A DNA stretch of 64,000 bases, taken from positions 7,132,501-7,196,500 of the forward strand of contig NC_084934.1 of NCBI RefSeq assembly GCF_958298935.1, read 5' to 3'. The notes beneath the pieces were generated by a model, which was given only the letters and a program-made list of their open reading frames with translations, made no database searches and was not told the DNA's origin. Below are positions 10,993 to 22,425 of the stretch, piece by piece. The first letter of the stretch is position 1, and each line of letters starts with the position of its first letter. Origin of the DNA: Phragmites australis (Eukaryota > Streptophyta > Magnoliopsida > Poales > Poaceae). A program made the translations under genes and the position numbers.

Positions 10993-13900
10993 AGGCATAC
11001 TCCTCCGGTGGATCAAGTTGGATCATTGATAGTGGATGTACAAATCACATGACTGGAGAAAAGAGTATGTTTTCCTCTTTTGAAGAAAATGGAGGACCTC
11101 ATGAAAACATCATTTTTGGCGATAATGGAAAAGGAGAGGTAATGGGCCTAGGTAAAATCGTCATCTCAAATGATCATTCTATTTCAAATGTCTTGTTAGT
11201 CAAATCTCTTAATTACAATTTGTTATCTGTATCTCAATTATGTGAGATAGGTTATAATTATCTTTTTACCAATGAGGGTGTGATTGTCTCTAGAAGGAAA
11301 GACGCCTCAATAGCTTTCACCGGTAAGTTGAAGGGTAAACTTTATCTTGTTGATTTTTCAACGGATGAAGTGAAGCATAAAACTTGCTTGATGGCTAAGT
11401 CTAGCATGGGTTGGCTTTAGCATCGCCGACTAGCTCATGTTGGCATGAGAAATTTGTCTAAACTTCAAAAGGGCGAACACATTCTAGGACTAAAAAATGT
11501 TTCTTTTGAGAAAAATAGAATTTGTAGTGCTTGTCAAGTAGGAAAGCAAGTTGGAGCATCTCATCCCGTGAAAAATGTGATGACAACTACAAGACCATTA
11601 GAACTCCTCCACATGGACTTATTTGAGCCGATTGCCTACATAAGTATTGGAGGTAACAAATATGGTTTAGTTATTGTTGATAACTTTTCACGTTTCACTT
11701 GGGTATTCTTCTTACATGACAAAAGCGAAACACAAGCTATTTTCAAGAAGTTTGTAAGAAGAGCCCAAAATGAGTTCGAAGTGAAGATCAAGAGAGTGAG
11801 AAGCGACAACGAAAGTGAGTTCAAGAATATACAAGTTGAAGAATTTCTTGATGAAGAGGGAATCAAGCATGAATTCTCGGCTCCTTACTCCCCTCAACAA
11901 AATGGAGTGGTCGAGAGGAAAAATAGGACTCTAATTGAGTCCGTAAGAACAATGCTTGATGAATACCAGGTATTGGATCAATTTTGGGCGGAAGCAATCA
12001 ACACCGCATGCCATGCCATCAACCGGTTGTATCTACACAAGATATTGAACAAGACCGCATATGAGCTTCTAACCAATAACAAACCAAATGTTTCCTACTT
12101 TAAAGGTTTTGGTAGCAAATGCTTTATTTTAAATAAGAAGGCAAGAAGTTCTAAATTTGCTCCAAAGTAGATGAAGGTTTTATGCTTGGTTATGGATCAA
12201 ATGCCTACGCCTACCGTATTTTCAACAAAACCATCGGTTGCGTTGAAATTGCGAGAGACGTGACATTTGATGAATCTAATGGCTCCCAAGTGGAGCAAGT
12301 TGCTCCTAATATGCTAGGTGACGAAGAAATACCAAGCGAAGCAATCAAGAAGATGTTAATTGGTGAAATCAAGCCTTTAGAGCAACAAAAGCTACAAAAG
12401 ACTCAAAATGATCAAGATCAACCATCTTCATCAATGCAAGTGGAACCATCAACATCAACTCAAGATCAAGGCGACAAACGACCACAAGACCAAAATCAAG
12501 ACTATGAAGACCCAAATAACTTCTTGGATGATGAAGGGGGAGATATTCAACATCAATCTCAAGTACCACACCCACGCGTTCATCAAAGCATCCAAAGAGA
12601 TCACCCCGTTGACAAAATACTTGGTGATATACAAAAGGGGGTAACTACTCGTTCAAGAATTGCAAATTTTTGTGAATTTTACTCTTTTGTTTCCTCTTTG
12701 GAGCCTTTGAAGGTAGAAGAAGCTCTTGATGATCCGGATTGGGTGATAGCCATGCAAGAAGAATTGAACAACTTCAAAAGAAATGAAGTTTAGTCCTTGG
12801 TGGAAAGGCCAAAGCAAAATGTGATTGGGACAAAATGGGTTTTCTGCAACAAACAAGATGAAAATGGGATAGTAACAAGGAACAAAAGCACGATTGGTTG
12901 CTCAAGGGTTCACTGAAATCGAAGGTTTGGATTTTGGTGAGACTTATGCTCCCATAGCTAGGCTTGAGTCAATTCGTATATTATTAGCCTATGCTACTCA
13001 CCATGATTTCAAGCTATATCAAATGGACGTGAAGAGTGCAATTCTCAATGGACAAATCTCCGAATTGGTATATGTGGAGCAATCGCCCGGCTTTGAAGAT
13101 CCCAAGCATCCCGCACATAAGGCGCTCTATGGGCTAAAGCAAGCTACTAGAGCATGGTATGAATGCCTTAGAAATTTTCTTGTCAAAAAAGGCTTTGAAA
13201 TAGGCAAAGCCGACTCTACTCTTTTTACCAAGAATTTTGATAATGATTTATTTGTTTGCCAAATATATGTCGGTGACATTATATTTGGTTCTACTAATTA
13301 ATAATTTTGTGAAGATTTTAGTAGGATCATGACAAAGAGATTTGAGATGTCTATGATGGGGGAATTGAAGTTCTTTCTCAGATTTCAAATCAAACAACTC
13401 AAGGAAGGAACCTTCATTTGCCAAACAAAGTATATCAAAGATATGCTCAAGAAGTTTGACATGGAGAATGCCAAACCAATCAAGACACCTATGCAAACTA
13501 ATGGACATCTTGATCTCAATGGAGAAGGAAAAAGCGTGGATCAAAAGGTATATCGTTCCATGATAGGTTCTTTGCTTTATCTTTGTGCATCTAGGCCCGA
13601 TATCATGCTTAGTGTGTGCATATGTGCAAGATTTCAAGCCGCTCCCAAAAGAGTGTCATTTAATAGCCGTTCAGAGGATTCTTCGATATTTAGTTCATAC
13701 ACCTTACCTTGGCTTATGGTATCCTAAAGGGTCGTCCTTTGACCTTATCGGCTATTCGGATTCCGACTATGCCGGTTGCAAAGTAGATAGAAAAAGCACT
13801 TCGGGGACTTGCCAATTCTTGGGTAGGTCCTTATTGTCTTGGTCATCCAAGAAACAAAACTCCGTAGCCCTATCTACCGCCGAAGCCAAATATATTGCCG

Positions 13901-14219
13901 CGGGAGCTTGTTGTGCTCAACTCCTATGGATGAGGCAAACACTAAGAGATTATGGCCACAAAACATCCAAAATTTCACTTTTATGTGATAATAAGAGTGC
14001 CATTAAATAGCCAACAATCTCGTACAACACTCAACAACCAAGCACATAGATATTAGACATCATTTCTTGAGAGACCATGCAACAAAAGGGGATATCGATA
14101 TTCTCCATGTAAGAACCGAAAGACAACTAACCGATATCCTCACTAAGCCACTAGACGAGCAAAGGTTTTGCGAGTTGAGAAGTGAATTAAATATCCTAGA
14201 TTCTCGAAACGTGGTTTGA
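10993..14219 (+). pseudogene. Sirevirus pol pseudogene (PR-INT-RT-RNase H)
   Basis: Domains in order: protease active site IIDSGCTNHM at about 11021-11050; GAG-pre-integrase with HRRLAH and CSACQVGK (11421-11550); integrase core with HMDLFEPI, VRSDNESEF and QQNGVVERKNRT (11610-11930); reverse transcriptase (12700-13330) with YQMDVKSA; RNase H with GYSDSDYAG and LCDNKSA (13750-14010); C-terminus ending at the TGA 14217-14219. Defects: TAG at 11418 and 12791 at Trp positions, one-base loss near 12168, one-base gain near 12885, two TAA codons at 13299-13304, one-base gain in the A-run 13647-13650 and one-base loss near 14007. The RT catalytic box reads YVGD instead of YVDD. Confidence 0.93.
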
Positions 14220-15100
14220 ACTGTTGCATACATTTGCTTGTTATAGATTTGTAGTTTTCTTAGCTAGGAGTTTGCGAAAACTGCATTTTTGAGTGATTTT
14301 CTCAAAATTATTTGGTTCTTTGATCTCTCGATCATAATTTGCAATTTGTGATCATAGTTATGTAATGTTACTTGCTGGCTGATCACATTTAGCAAATGAG
14401 TCCTTTATGTCCAACAGCTTTCTCCCGAAAAATTCCTCCCCAAATTTTAGCCTTCAATCTATTCTGTAGCAGTTCCAGGGGCCGGAATGTCCGGTGTTCA
14501 CCGGAGTATCCGGACCTGACACTGTTCACTTTTTAGCTGATTCCTGTCCAGGTTCCAGTTACCGGATAGTCCAGTGTTCACCGGAGTCTCCGGTATAGTA
14601 TCAGGATCGGAGTCTCCGGTGTCTCCAAATTTCTTATATAACCCCCTGCCCGAACAGTTCCTCATACTCATCTATTCTCAACTCCTCTCTCCCAAACTTA
14701 GTCTCTCTGGCGATTTTTGAGGAACAACCAAGGAGCTTCAAGATTTTCATCATTCCTCACTTGGATTCAAGGCCAGAATCTCCGGAAAACTCTATTCATC
14801 AAAATCCCCGGAGTATTTTTGCTCCAAAAGGTACTTTTTCCCAAATCTTTCTGATCTATCAATGCCCTTATCTAAGATCGATTTTCCTTGGTAGAATAGC
14901 TCAATATACTTCCTAGAACTTATCCCTAAACCAGATTCAACTTTTGTCGGACAAATCTTCCAAAACCCTAGGTTTTGGGGGATTTCTCAGGCTGACCGGA
15001 GTATCCGGTGTTCACCGGATGCCTGATTTTTAGCAGCATTCTTTTCATTAGTGTTCCCTCATATCCTTCTATTCCTTCTATCTCTCTTAGGTAATTTGCA
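14220..15100 (+). other. non-coding spacer between pol and ORF3 of the Sirevirus
   Basis: No coding frame is visible. Three copies of the LTR palindromic unit with the GTGTTCACCGG core occur here (about 14480-14512, 14563-14595 and 14997-15026), plus a TTATATAA box at 14633-14640 that could be a promoter for ORF3. The last part before 15101 is pyrimidine-rich and ends in TAG GTAATTTGCA, resembling splice-site sequence. Confidence 0.6.
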
Positions 15101-16753
15101 ATGGCCAGAGATCGCTTTGTAAAGGGTCACACATTTGAGAGGAAGAAGAAACAAAAGAGTGATCCTCGTGCTCAAGAGGCGAGAGCACCGGCCCACTCAA
15201 AGGATAGTTGGAGTGGGCATGCAAGCGGTGAGAGAGTCCGCAAAGTGGCCACAGGAAGAGGAATTCACATAGAAGAAGGGACATTTGCTGAAGATTATCA
15301 AAGAGATGTTGTCACTCTGTGTTGGACCAAGAGTCAAGCAATGAAAGACCGCGAAAGTGGTCGTGAAAAAGGTGTAGCCCGGGTGACAGCAGGAAGGGGA
15401 AGAGATGGGATGCCTTCTCGAGAAGAGAGAGGCAAAGGCATCGCCATGGAAAACAGTTCTGAGTCCGAGGAAGATGAGGAAGAAAAGAAAGCTGATGAAG
15501 TAATTGGAAATTTGAAACTCCATAGACCACTAAGGACTGCCACTATCTTTGACACTCCAAAACAAATGATGAATTACATGAGGCATGCATCTAGGGTGGT
15601 CAATGAAAGATTGAACAACCCGTATGACTATGAGAAGAACGTCGTGGATCATCGCTTTTGGAATGACTTCCAAGCATATTTTTATGAAACGGTGATCTTA
15701 GCAAAGAAGAAGCCAATTACACATATGCAGTGGATTGATTAGAGTTACATGGCTCAGAAAAATGATCCCGTGTTCAATGAAGTCATCGCATCATGTGAGA
15801 GCAAGAAAGTGGGATCGGAGAATCCCTTTATGCATTGGATGACAGAGGGAGTCAAGTACAAAATAAGCTTCAAAGGATTTGCTCATCATTTTCATTTTGA
15901 TACTCGAGACACATCCAAGGATCAAATCCATAACGAGAATCAACTTACTTTGGAAGAGCTTGGGTTCATGTATCTTAACCATGGACGAGTCGAGTTTGAA
16001 AAACTTACAGGAATGAGACCATTCTACCGTTGCTTAAACTACTTGTTTCGACTCACTTTAGCACCAAAGAGCGGGGATGCGACAACTGTGCAGAGCATCT
16101 CTAGGAATCTCCTTACTGCCATGTCCAATGATCATGCTCCCTTCAATGTGGCGTATTTCCTTTGGGAAGAAATTATGTTCACATCTAAATCGCCCATCAA
16201 GAGTTGTGAATACGCTCCCTATATCATGTCTATCATTAAGAGAGTGTCCAAGAAAACCTTTGTGAAGGAGATAAAGCATGAACCCTATCGGATGAGACCC
16301 CTTAACATCCAAGCTCCATCTCCCTCGCCATCACCTCCTTATGCTCCACCAAGCTCAAGGAAGTTTGCCTCGAGACGTGCTCCTCCTCGAGGGTCATCTT
16401 TTATCAAAAGTGCTCTCAAAGCCATTTTCAGAGTGTGCACTCATAATGCTACATAGATCAAGGAGCAAAGTGTTCGTTTGAAGAAAATGGAGAAGCGTCA
16501 GAAAGCTATGTATGCCTCCATGAACCTTCAGCCACCTTATTCACCCATCGCTTCGGATGAAGCGGAAAGTGCACTGGTTGAATTTGAAAATCCATGGGCA
16601 TGGTATGATGAAGCCCAAGCAGCTGCAGAGAGCTCTCAAGCTCAAGCTCAAGATTACTCCTCCGACGCCGTTCCTGGCAATGACAATGATGGAAGTGATG
16701 ATGAAGATGATGATGATGACTCTGATGACGATGAAGAAGCCAGCAGCGATTAG
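15101..16753 (+). pseudogene. Sirevirus third ORF (env-like position), two stop codons
   Basis: One frame runs 551 codons from ATG 15101 to TAG 16751-16753, broken only by TAG at 15740 and TAG at 16454; all three pieces are in the same frame. The product has a basic N-terminus (RERKKKQK-like), an acidic SESEEDEEEKK stretch near residue 125, a central globular part (residues 140-430) with no domain I recognise, a Pro/Ser-rich SPSPSPPYAPP linker near 405, and an Asp/Glu-rich tail. I see no signal peptide or clear membrane segment, so 'envelope-like' rests on position only. Related frames occur in other Sireviruses after pol; their role is unknown. Confidence 0.75.
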
Positions 16754-17189
16754 GTTCTCTCCCTTTTTGGTGCTTGATGCGAAAGGGGGAGAAAGAGTTA
16801 TCCAATTCTTAGTGTCCTTAGTTTCTTTCTTTTCTAGCTTTGGACTCTATTTCATCGTTGTTGGATATTTGGACTCTATTGTTTGTGTGATGAACTATGT
16901 CTCCATTTGAATTTGTAAGACTTTTTATGTTAGTGTGATGCTTATCGTATTTCTTAAATTAAGTGTGATTCATATCTTGCTATATACATCTTGTTTACTT
17001 AATATTGCATCCCACGGATCCTAGGATATAGGGGGAGCTCTTGCAAATTTAAATCTTAAATATGTGCATTTGAGTGTAACTCAATCTTAAATCAATGCAC
17101 ACACTTAGGGGGAGCTCACCATATCTTCTAGAATTCAAAATCCTGTTTTAATATCTTTTTGTAAGCTTTAATCGTGTTGTCATCAATCA
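16754..17189 (+). other. 3' untranslated part of the Sirevirus
   Basis: AT-rich and without a coding frame. It contains repeated GGGGGAGCTC words (17030-17040 and 17107-17117) and GGGGGAGA (16784-16791), purine tracts usual upstream of the Sirevirus PPT. Confidence 0.6.
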
Positions 17190-17204
17190 CCAAAAAGGGG
17201 GAGA
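17190..17204 (+). other. polypurine tract
   Basis: CAAAAAGGGGGAGAT immediately precedes the 3' LTR start TGAAAGTGC. It is the expected primer for plus-strand synthesis. Confidence 0.85.
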
Positions 17205-17205
17205 T

Positions 17206-17732
17206 TGAAAGTGCATCTAGGCCCCCTAAGTGGGTTTTGGCTTATTGATGACAAAACGATTAAAGATCTAATATGTTCATCTAAGTCATGAATAGGTTTA
17301 AGTCTAAGTTGAGAAGACATATGACGGTTGACGCCCTTCGAAAAGAAAGGAGAAGAAACTAGAAGTACTCAATAGGATTTAAATTCTTTTATTTTTGAAA
17401 TTGAGTCTAGAATAGCCACTCTATTAAGAGGGTTGCATTTGATTGCTTGATTAGTGTCTCAATGCTCAAGATATCCATTAGAACCAACAAGTTGAGAGAC
17501 ACACTCACCCACGGACACCGGGTTAGTTTTGTAAAGTCCACTGAGTCCGGAGTCTCCAGTGTTCACCGGATACTCTGGTACTCAGTATTTAGTCCGGAGT
17601 CTCCGAGGTAGACTCCGGCAGAGGGTGCTCAGTTCCGATTTATTTTTGTTGAAAAAGACCGGAGTCTCCGGTGTTCACCGGATACTCCGGTAGTTGGTGA
17701 GTTTTAAGGCCGGAGTCTCCGAGGGAGACTCC
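17206..17732 (+). repeat. truncated 3' LTR of the Sirevirus
   Basis: It matches the first 527 bp of the 5' LTR with scattered substitutions, including two of the palindromic units (17548-17580 and 17658-17692). It breaks at CGAGGGAGACTCC, after which sequence of the older LTR resumes. The remaining 1.2 kb, with promoter and R/U5, is missing. Confidence 0.92.
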
Positions 17733-18460
17733 CCCCTTTCTATCAAGAGTTTGTGAAAATCAAGCATCTGTGGCATAGGAGAATAGAGTGAGGTGTGTGG
17801 AGGTTTGGTTGCTCGCACGTGTCACATTAATTGTGCATGTTTGAGCACTTGATGTTGATCGTGTATGAGTTCTAGAGTTTGTTACTCTTGGAGACCACCG
17901 TCTCCTAGATGGCTCAATGGTAGATTGCTGGCAATCTCCTTAAGTGAAGATTGAAAGGAGACTCAAAAATAATTGCGGAACTCACCATCTTTGGAGTGGA
18001 TGAAGAGTTGACCATAGTGAAAGCGAAGGAGTGTATGTGTGCAACCTCATGACGAAAAGGGTTGGAAAAAACCCAGCTCAAGTGTGACCAGGCTTACTCA
18101 ACAAAGACGCCGGTCATCGATGGATATCTGAGCTTTGGTAACAAATTATTTGTCTCCGTATTTCTTTACTTTTGTATATACTTTAATATCTATGCTTGTA
18201 TGTTTATTTGTATGTGAATTGAGTTAATTTTGTGATATTCAAATATGTTTTCTGAGTTGATTGGAAGTTCCGTGGATGAACTGTAAAATTGAAACTTTCG
18301 ATGAACGGTACCGGAACTTTTGATGAATAGTACTTTCAGAACTTTTGATTAGAGCTTTCTTTCATATCTTGCTAGATTTGAATAAACTGTCATATTTTAG
18401 GATTGTAACCATCACACTTATTTAGAGTGATTATGCATTAGTTGAGTCTAGCATATTTAG
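17733..18460 (+). repeat. older Sirevirus-like LTR, 3' part
   Basis: It includes GGGTTGGAAAAAACCCAGCTC at about 18059, which aligns with GGGTTGGAAAAGACCCGACTC at 8338 in R/U5 of the younger LTR, and GGAAGTTCCG and GGAACTTTTGATGA words (18258-18345) resembling those at 6725-6955. It therefore looks like the continuation of 6297-7029 after removal of the inserted element. The true LTR end is not visible. Confidence 0.5.
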
Positions 18461-19093
18461 ATTTTTCAATTATGAAAAATCCATTAGTTTATTTTCATTA
18501 CAAATTTATACCGAATATTAAAATATGTCAAAATTTTGTAAAATATCTATTCACAATCCCTTAAATGATATCATTGTCCTTTCACAACCTCGCTTCCCAT
18601 TTCCTCCTCCTTTAAATGTACCCCTCCGTTTTTTATATAGTCAGGTCGGTAAGATATACCGTACCCAGTCTCTAAGTGTAACATTTCGGAATTATATTAC
18701 TTCTGAATATTTGGATGATTTTTTCCTAATTTAACGATATTTTTCGTGTAGAACACGATGAATTATCTAAAATTTTAGAATATGTCTTATTTATCTTAAG
18801 ATAGTTATGAAATATATTATATCGGATGAAGGACGTACGTAAGATAGTGATATATATCCTTAGAATATATCGTATATCTAAGTAAATTCTTCTTTATTAA
18901 TTATTAAATCCTCATCACTCACGCTTTGAACTGGGCCTAATTTACCTATTTATATGTCGATATCAAATCTTCAGTGAACACAATTTTCGTAGGCATAGAA
19001 ACAAGATGACACCTCTGGTTCTTTATTTTAAGAAAGCTACAGTTGTAGTGCCAGTAATATAGCCCATGTGACTTGATACAGATGTATTTTTTT
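18461..19093. other. AT-rich non-coding stretch
   Basis: No gene or RNA is supportable. ATATATCC and TATATCG words around 18740-18890 suggest an old AT-rich transposon remnant. Confidence 0.5.
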
Positions 19094-19096
19094 TAA

Positions 19097-19411
19097 AGGG
19101 TCATTTGTTTCAGTTTTGAATTGTGGTTTTCAGTTTTTACAATTTGAAGCTGAAACAAATAGACAATTTTTAATTATAATTTTTTAAAATTTACTGGTTA
19201 GATTGTGGGAATCTGAAAAACTGGTTTTTCTCAGCTTTTGATATATTGTGAAAGTCTATTTTACTAAACTATTCATCAAAATTTTTTAAATCTACAATAA
19301 AAAGCTTTTCACAATCCAGCTTTTCACAATCCAGCTTTTTACAATTCAGCTTTTCACAATTCAGCTCCTATAAACTGTTTTCAGAATCTTCAGCTAAAGC
19401 AAACAGATCCT
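19097..19411. mobile_element. PIF/Harbinger-like MITE
   Basis: Imperfect inverted ends (AGGGTCATTTGTTTCAG, and the complement of CTAAAGCAAACAGATCCT) are flanked by TAA at 19094-19096 and 19412-19414. The element is 315 bp with no coding capacity. The right half carries tandem copies of a 15-bp unit AGCTTTTCACAATCC (about 19303-19368). Confidence 0.65.
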
Positions 19412-19414
19412 TAA

Positions 19415-20185
19415 TAACAGTACACCTGGTTTGGCTGCTGGTTACAGGAGATTAAGTAATTCAAGCGCCAAAAGTATCCAGCTGACTGTCTCATGGTTCT
19501 GAAAACACAGTACGAACTCTGGAACAATGAACGGGGATGATATAACTTTCCTTTGAATGGTCTTTAGCGGCCGTCACCGGCGAGTTAAATAGATGGAAAA
19601 TGCATAACAACTATAGATACCGACCATCAAATCAAATAAATAAACACATTACGGCATATATATAGTTAAATAATCTACAATCAAGCGCATTCCTTTTAAA
19701 GTTTTGTTTTTTGTTGATGTCAGCAGGAATTAAATGGTGATCCTTGTATCACTAATGAAAAATAGCATCATTCTTCAAAATGGAAGAGCTATCACTAGTT
19801 CACTTCCAAAAAACATTTTGTTTCGCAATGAACAAAATGAATAAGGAAATTAGGAAAATCGGTAGGACAAATATACTCGCACTTCTGCAAAAGCTATTTT
19901 TTAATACACTTATTGTTTATTTTTACAGACGATTCATAGGAAAAACCGCCCGAGTACTCGGCTTGGAGGACCCCATGAGGTTGTGGACCGTCCCGTTAAA
20001 ATACTTGTGTTGAATATTTGGCTTGTGATGTAAAAATATTATAATTGTGAATAATTTTATATTTGTGTTAAATATTAGACTTGTGTTGATTCAAATATTG
20101 TTGAAATATGTGATTTAGAATCTATCTTGAAATGTGTTGAAATCTGAAGAGAATAAAATATATGCTCTTTATTATTTTTTGAATG
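19415..20185. other. non-coding stretch
   Basis: Nothing supportable as a gene is seen. A 77-codon frame at 19780-20013 has no recognisable domain and AT-biased composition. Confidence 0.5.
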
Positions 20186-20187
20186 AA

Positions 20188-20473
20188 ATACATACTACAG
20201 GCGGATCCTTATGTCACCCGTCTGTGAAAATCTACCTATCTACAGACGGTTTCTTAACATGCGGTTCACTTAAGAAACCGTCTATGATAATAGATTTACA
20301 TATGCGGTTTCTTAAGTGAACTGCCTGTGATAATAGGTTTTCACAGGTGGTATTTTTTGCACATGTAAAAATCGTCTATTTTTATAGGCTTTCGATCACA
20401 GACGGATTGATTAAACACTTATGTAAATAAGTTATGACCTGTCTAAAAATAGTTTTTTATAATGTCGGTAGTG
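20188..20473. mobile_element. small non-autonomous CACTA-like element
   Basis: The right end, read on the minus strand, begins CACTACCGACATT at 20473. The left end CATACTACAGGCGG is a degraded CACTACAGG-type terminus. Between them lie nested palindromes: a perfect 14-bp arm pair 20244-20257/20270-20283, and a second pair 20261-20280/20304-20324. Clustered ACAGACGG words are the subterminal-repeat style of CACTA elements. No TSD is clear. Confidence 0.45.
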
Positions 20474-22320
20474 AGAGCTGCCGTAGCACAGGCGATCAAA
20501 CTTTGTGGGGGAGGAGCCCCGGTTCTCGTGAGGGATCCTGACTCCACCTCAATAAAGTCAGGAGCGAATATTATTCAGAGGGGTAAACAGTAGACTGAAA
20601 TTAGTACTGTAGCATAGGTAATATAGCAAAATTACTATTCGTGGAACACTGTAGCACTGTTGTTGCATCAAATGCTACCCATTGATATGAGATCAACATC
20701 ACACAGTGGCTACTGTAAAGTCAGATGATCTCGTTCCTCTCACGAGTTCATAGGGAAACTCCCTCCTTTACGCACTCTAAAAAACTTCCTTGACGGCACC
20801 CATCAAACAGTTATCCTTATGCATCGACTGACATGGAAATCGAGTTTGCTGGATCATTCACCATCCAGAAAATTAGTCCTGACGGCTATCTATCCTTTCC
20901 GATGACTGTCAAGGAAGTATCTCTGACAATCGATGGGACAAAAATATATTCCTGACGACAGTCAGATGAAAGACGAAATCCAGGGCGACGTGGGCTACGT
21001 CTACCATTGAAGCTAAGTTACTGGTTCTAACCAGATGGTGTGATGGGTATCTAACTTCAACTCCTGTTTAATTTATAAAACAGAGCACCGTGGTGAAGTG
21101 ATACACAAGGTGAAGATGGAGGAGTCAATCAGATACTGATAGATCGGGTTTCAATTTCATTTTATAATTTTCTTTTTCACCGTAAAAAGACCTAAATTTT
21201 ATGAAATTTTATTAAAAATTTGATTATTTTCCGTTCTCTCTTTAGAGTTGGCCTCGAAGGTCGCCTGAACGGACAGTAACACGAGTCTATTAATAACGAT
21301 TAATACAGAAGATTACTGTTTGTACAGTAACACGAGTCTGTTGTTACAGTCCTCAGCATTAATTAATCACTGTTTACTAAGGGTACTGCAGCTGCAGTGT
21401 TTGGTTTTACTGTATCACTGATGCGCACTGTACTATCAGGTACTGTAGCGTGCAACTGAAGAGGATCCGTGTCCCGCCTGAACTCCTCCAGCGCTGACAA
21501 GTGACAAGTGGCATGGTGCAGTGGGGCCCGCGGCAGCTGCCAAACCTCGCACTAGCGCTGCTTCGACCTCCGCGTGACCATCATTCCCATCTTGTTTTCC
21601 TGTCGGTTTTGTAATACTGTTGGGAGAAACGAGAGTACCAAGAAACAAAAAGAAAATAAATACTGAAAGTTGGAGATGCAGAAATGTTCGTACGTCAAGG
21701 AAATGGCTCGTCTGGTACTTGTGTGACCGTTGTGGACAGGGTTATCGCAAACTGTTTCCGAACCGTCGGTTTTTTTCCGTATGTTATAAGTCGGCTCATC
21801 ACGAATAGACCGTCCGTAACCTATGTGATAGTGAACTTATTATAGATTATTAGTAGTCTTATTATCTCATGATGTGCCACTAAAGAAATTTCTTATGGTT
21901 TATTGCAAACACCTTATTTTCTAATCCTAATCCACCATTTCTGCTTTTTCACCAGAAAAAGAAATTATAATCCGACTGCATTATTCTTCGATTTAAATCC
22001 ATCACATCAGGTTTTCAATAATCGTCAGTCTTTTCTAAATCCTCACAGCGACGCTTATCACCGATCATCCATCAGACTGTTACTTGGCATATGACAGAGG
22101 CAAGCAACAAGCAACACTGACCACTATAGCGACGTCCCTACCCCATCCGGCGCTCGTCACTACCCCATCCGGCGCTTCCAGAGCGCTCGTGCAGCGCCGC
22201 GATAGCGACGTCCGTGCCCGGCCCACCCCAACCAGCACCGGCTCTCCACCGGCCGCGACGCGCCCGCCCAAAGGTGCGCGCACCCGCGCGCGCGTTCTCA
22301 CGCGGCCGGCCACACCCCCT
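20474..22320. other. upstream region of the lipid-transfer gene
   Basis: No gene is visible. CCTGACGGC/CCTGACGAC words recur at 20797-20960, like subterminal repeats of another DNA transposon. ACAGTAACACGAGTCT recurs at 21274 and 21324. Composition turns GC-rich from about 22130, marking the promoter and first exon of the gene at 22426. Confidence 0.5.
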
Positions 22321-22328
22321 CTATATAT
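22321..22328 (+). promoter_or_regulatory. TATA box of the lipid-transfer gene
   Basis: CTATATATCC lies 105 bp upstream of the start codon in an otherwise GC-rich stretch. Transcription would start near 22350, leaving a 5' leader of about 75 bases. Confidence 0.65.
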
Positions 22329-22425
22329 CCCCGGCTCGCTGCTCGGGCTCCTCCGCTCCAGCGAATCGATCCGATCCGCGTGAACTCTGTGCATCTCACA
22401 CTCGCGCTTCCCCAGCGCACGCGCC

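Larger units (their letters stand above)
7030..17732 (+). mobile_element. degenerate Sirevirus (Ty1/copia) with gag, pol and a third ORF
   Basis: The 5' LTR (7030-8787) starts TGAAAGTGC and ends GCACTTTCA. A Met-tRNA primer-binding site follows, then gag with a CCHC knuckle and a long coiled-coil tail, then pol in copia order (protease, integrase, reverse transcriptase, RNase H), then a third ORF at 15101-16753, a polypurine tract at 17190-17204 and a 3' LTR starting at 17206. The 3' LTR is cut after 527 bp. Gag coiled coil, extra 3' ORF and palindrome-rich LTRs are Sirevirus traits. Stops and frameshifts in every ORF make it non-autonomous. It sits inside an older LTR whose two parts flank it. 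Confidence 0.93.

Noticed and set aside
15749..16456. Separate middle gene in the Sirevirus 3' region
   Set aside because: It is in the same frame as the pieces before and after and separated only by single TAG codons, so it belongs to one ORF.
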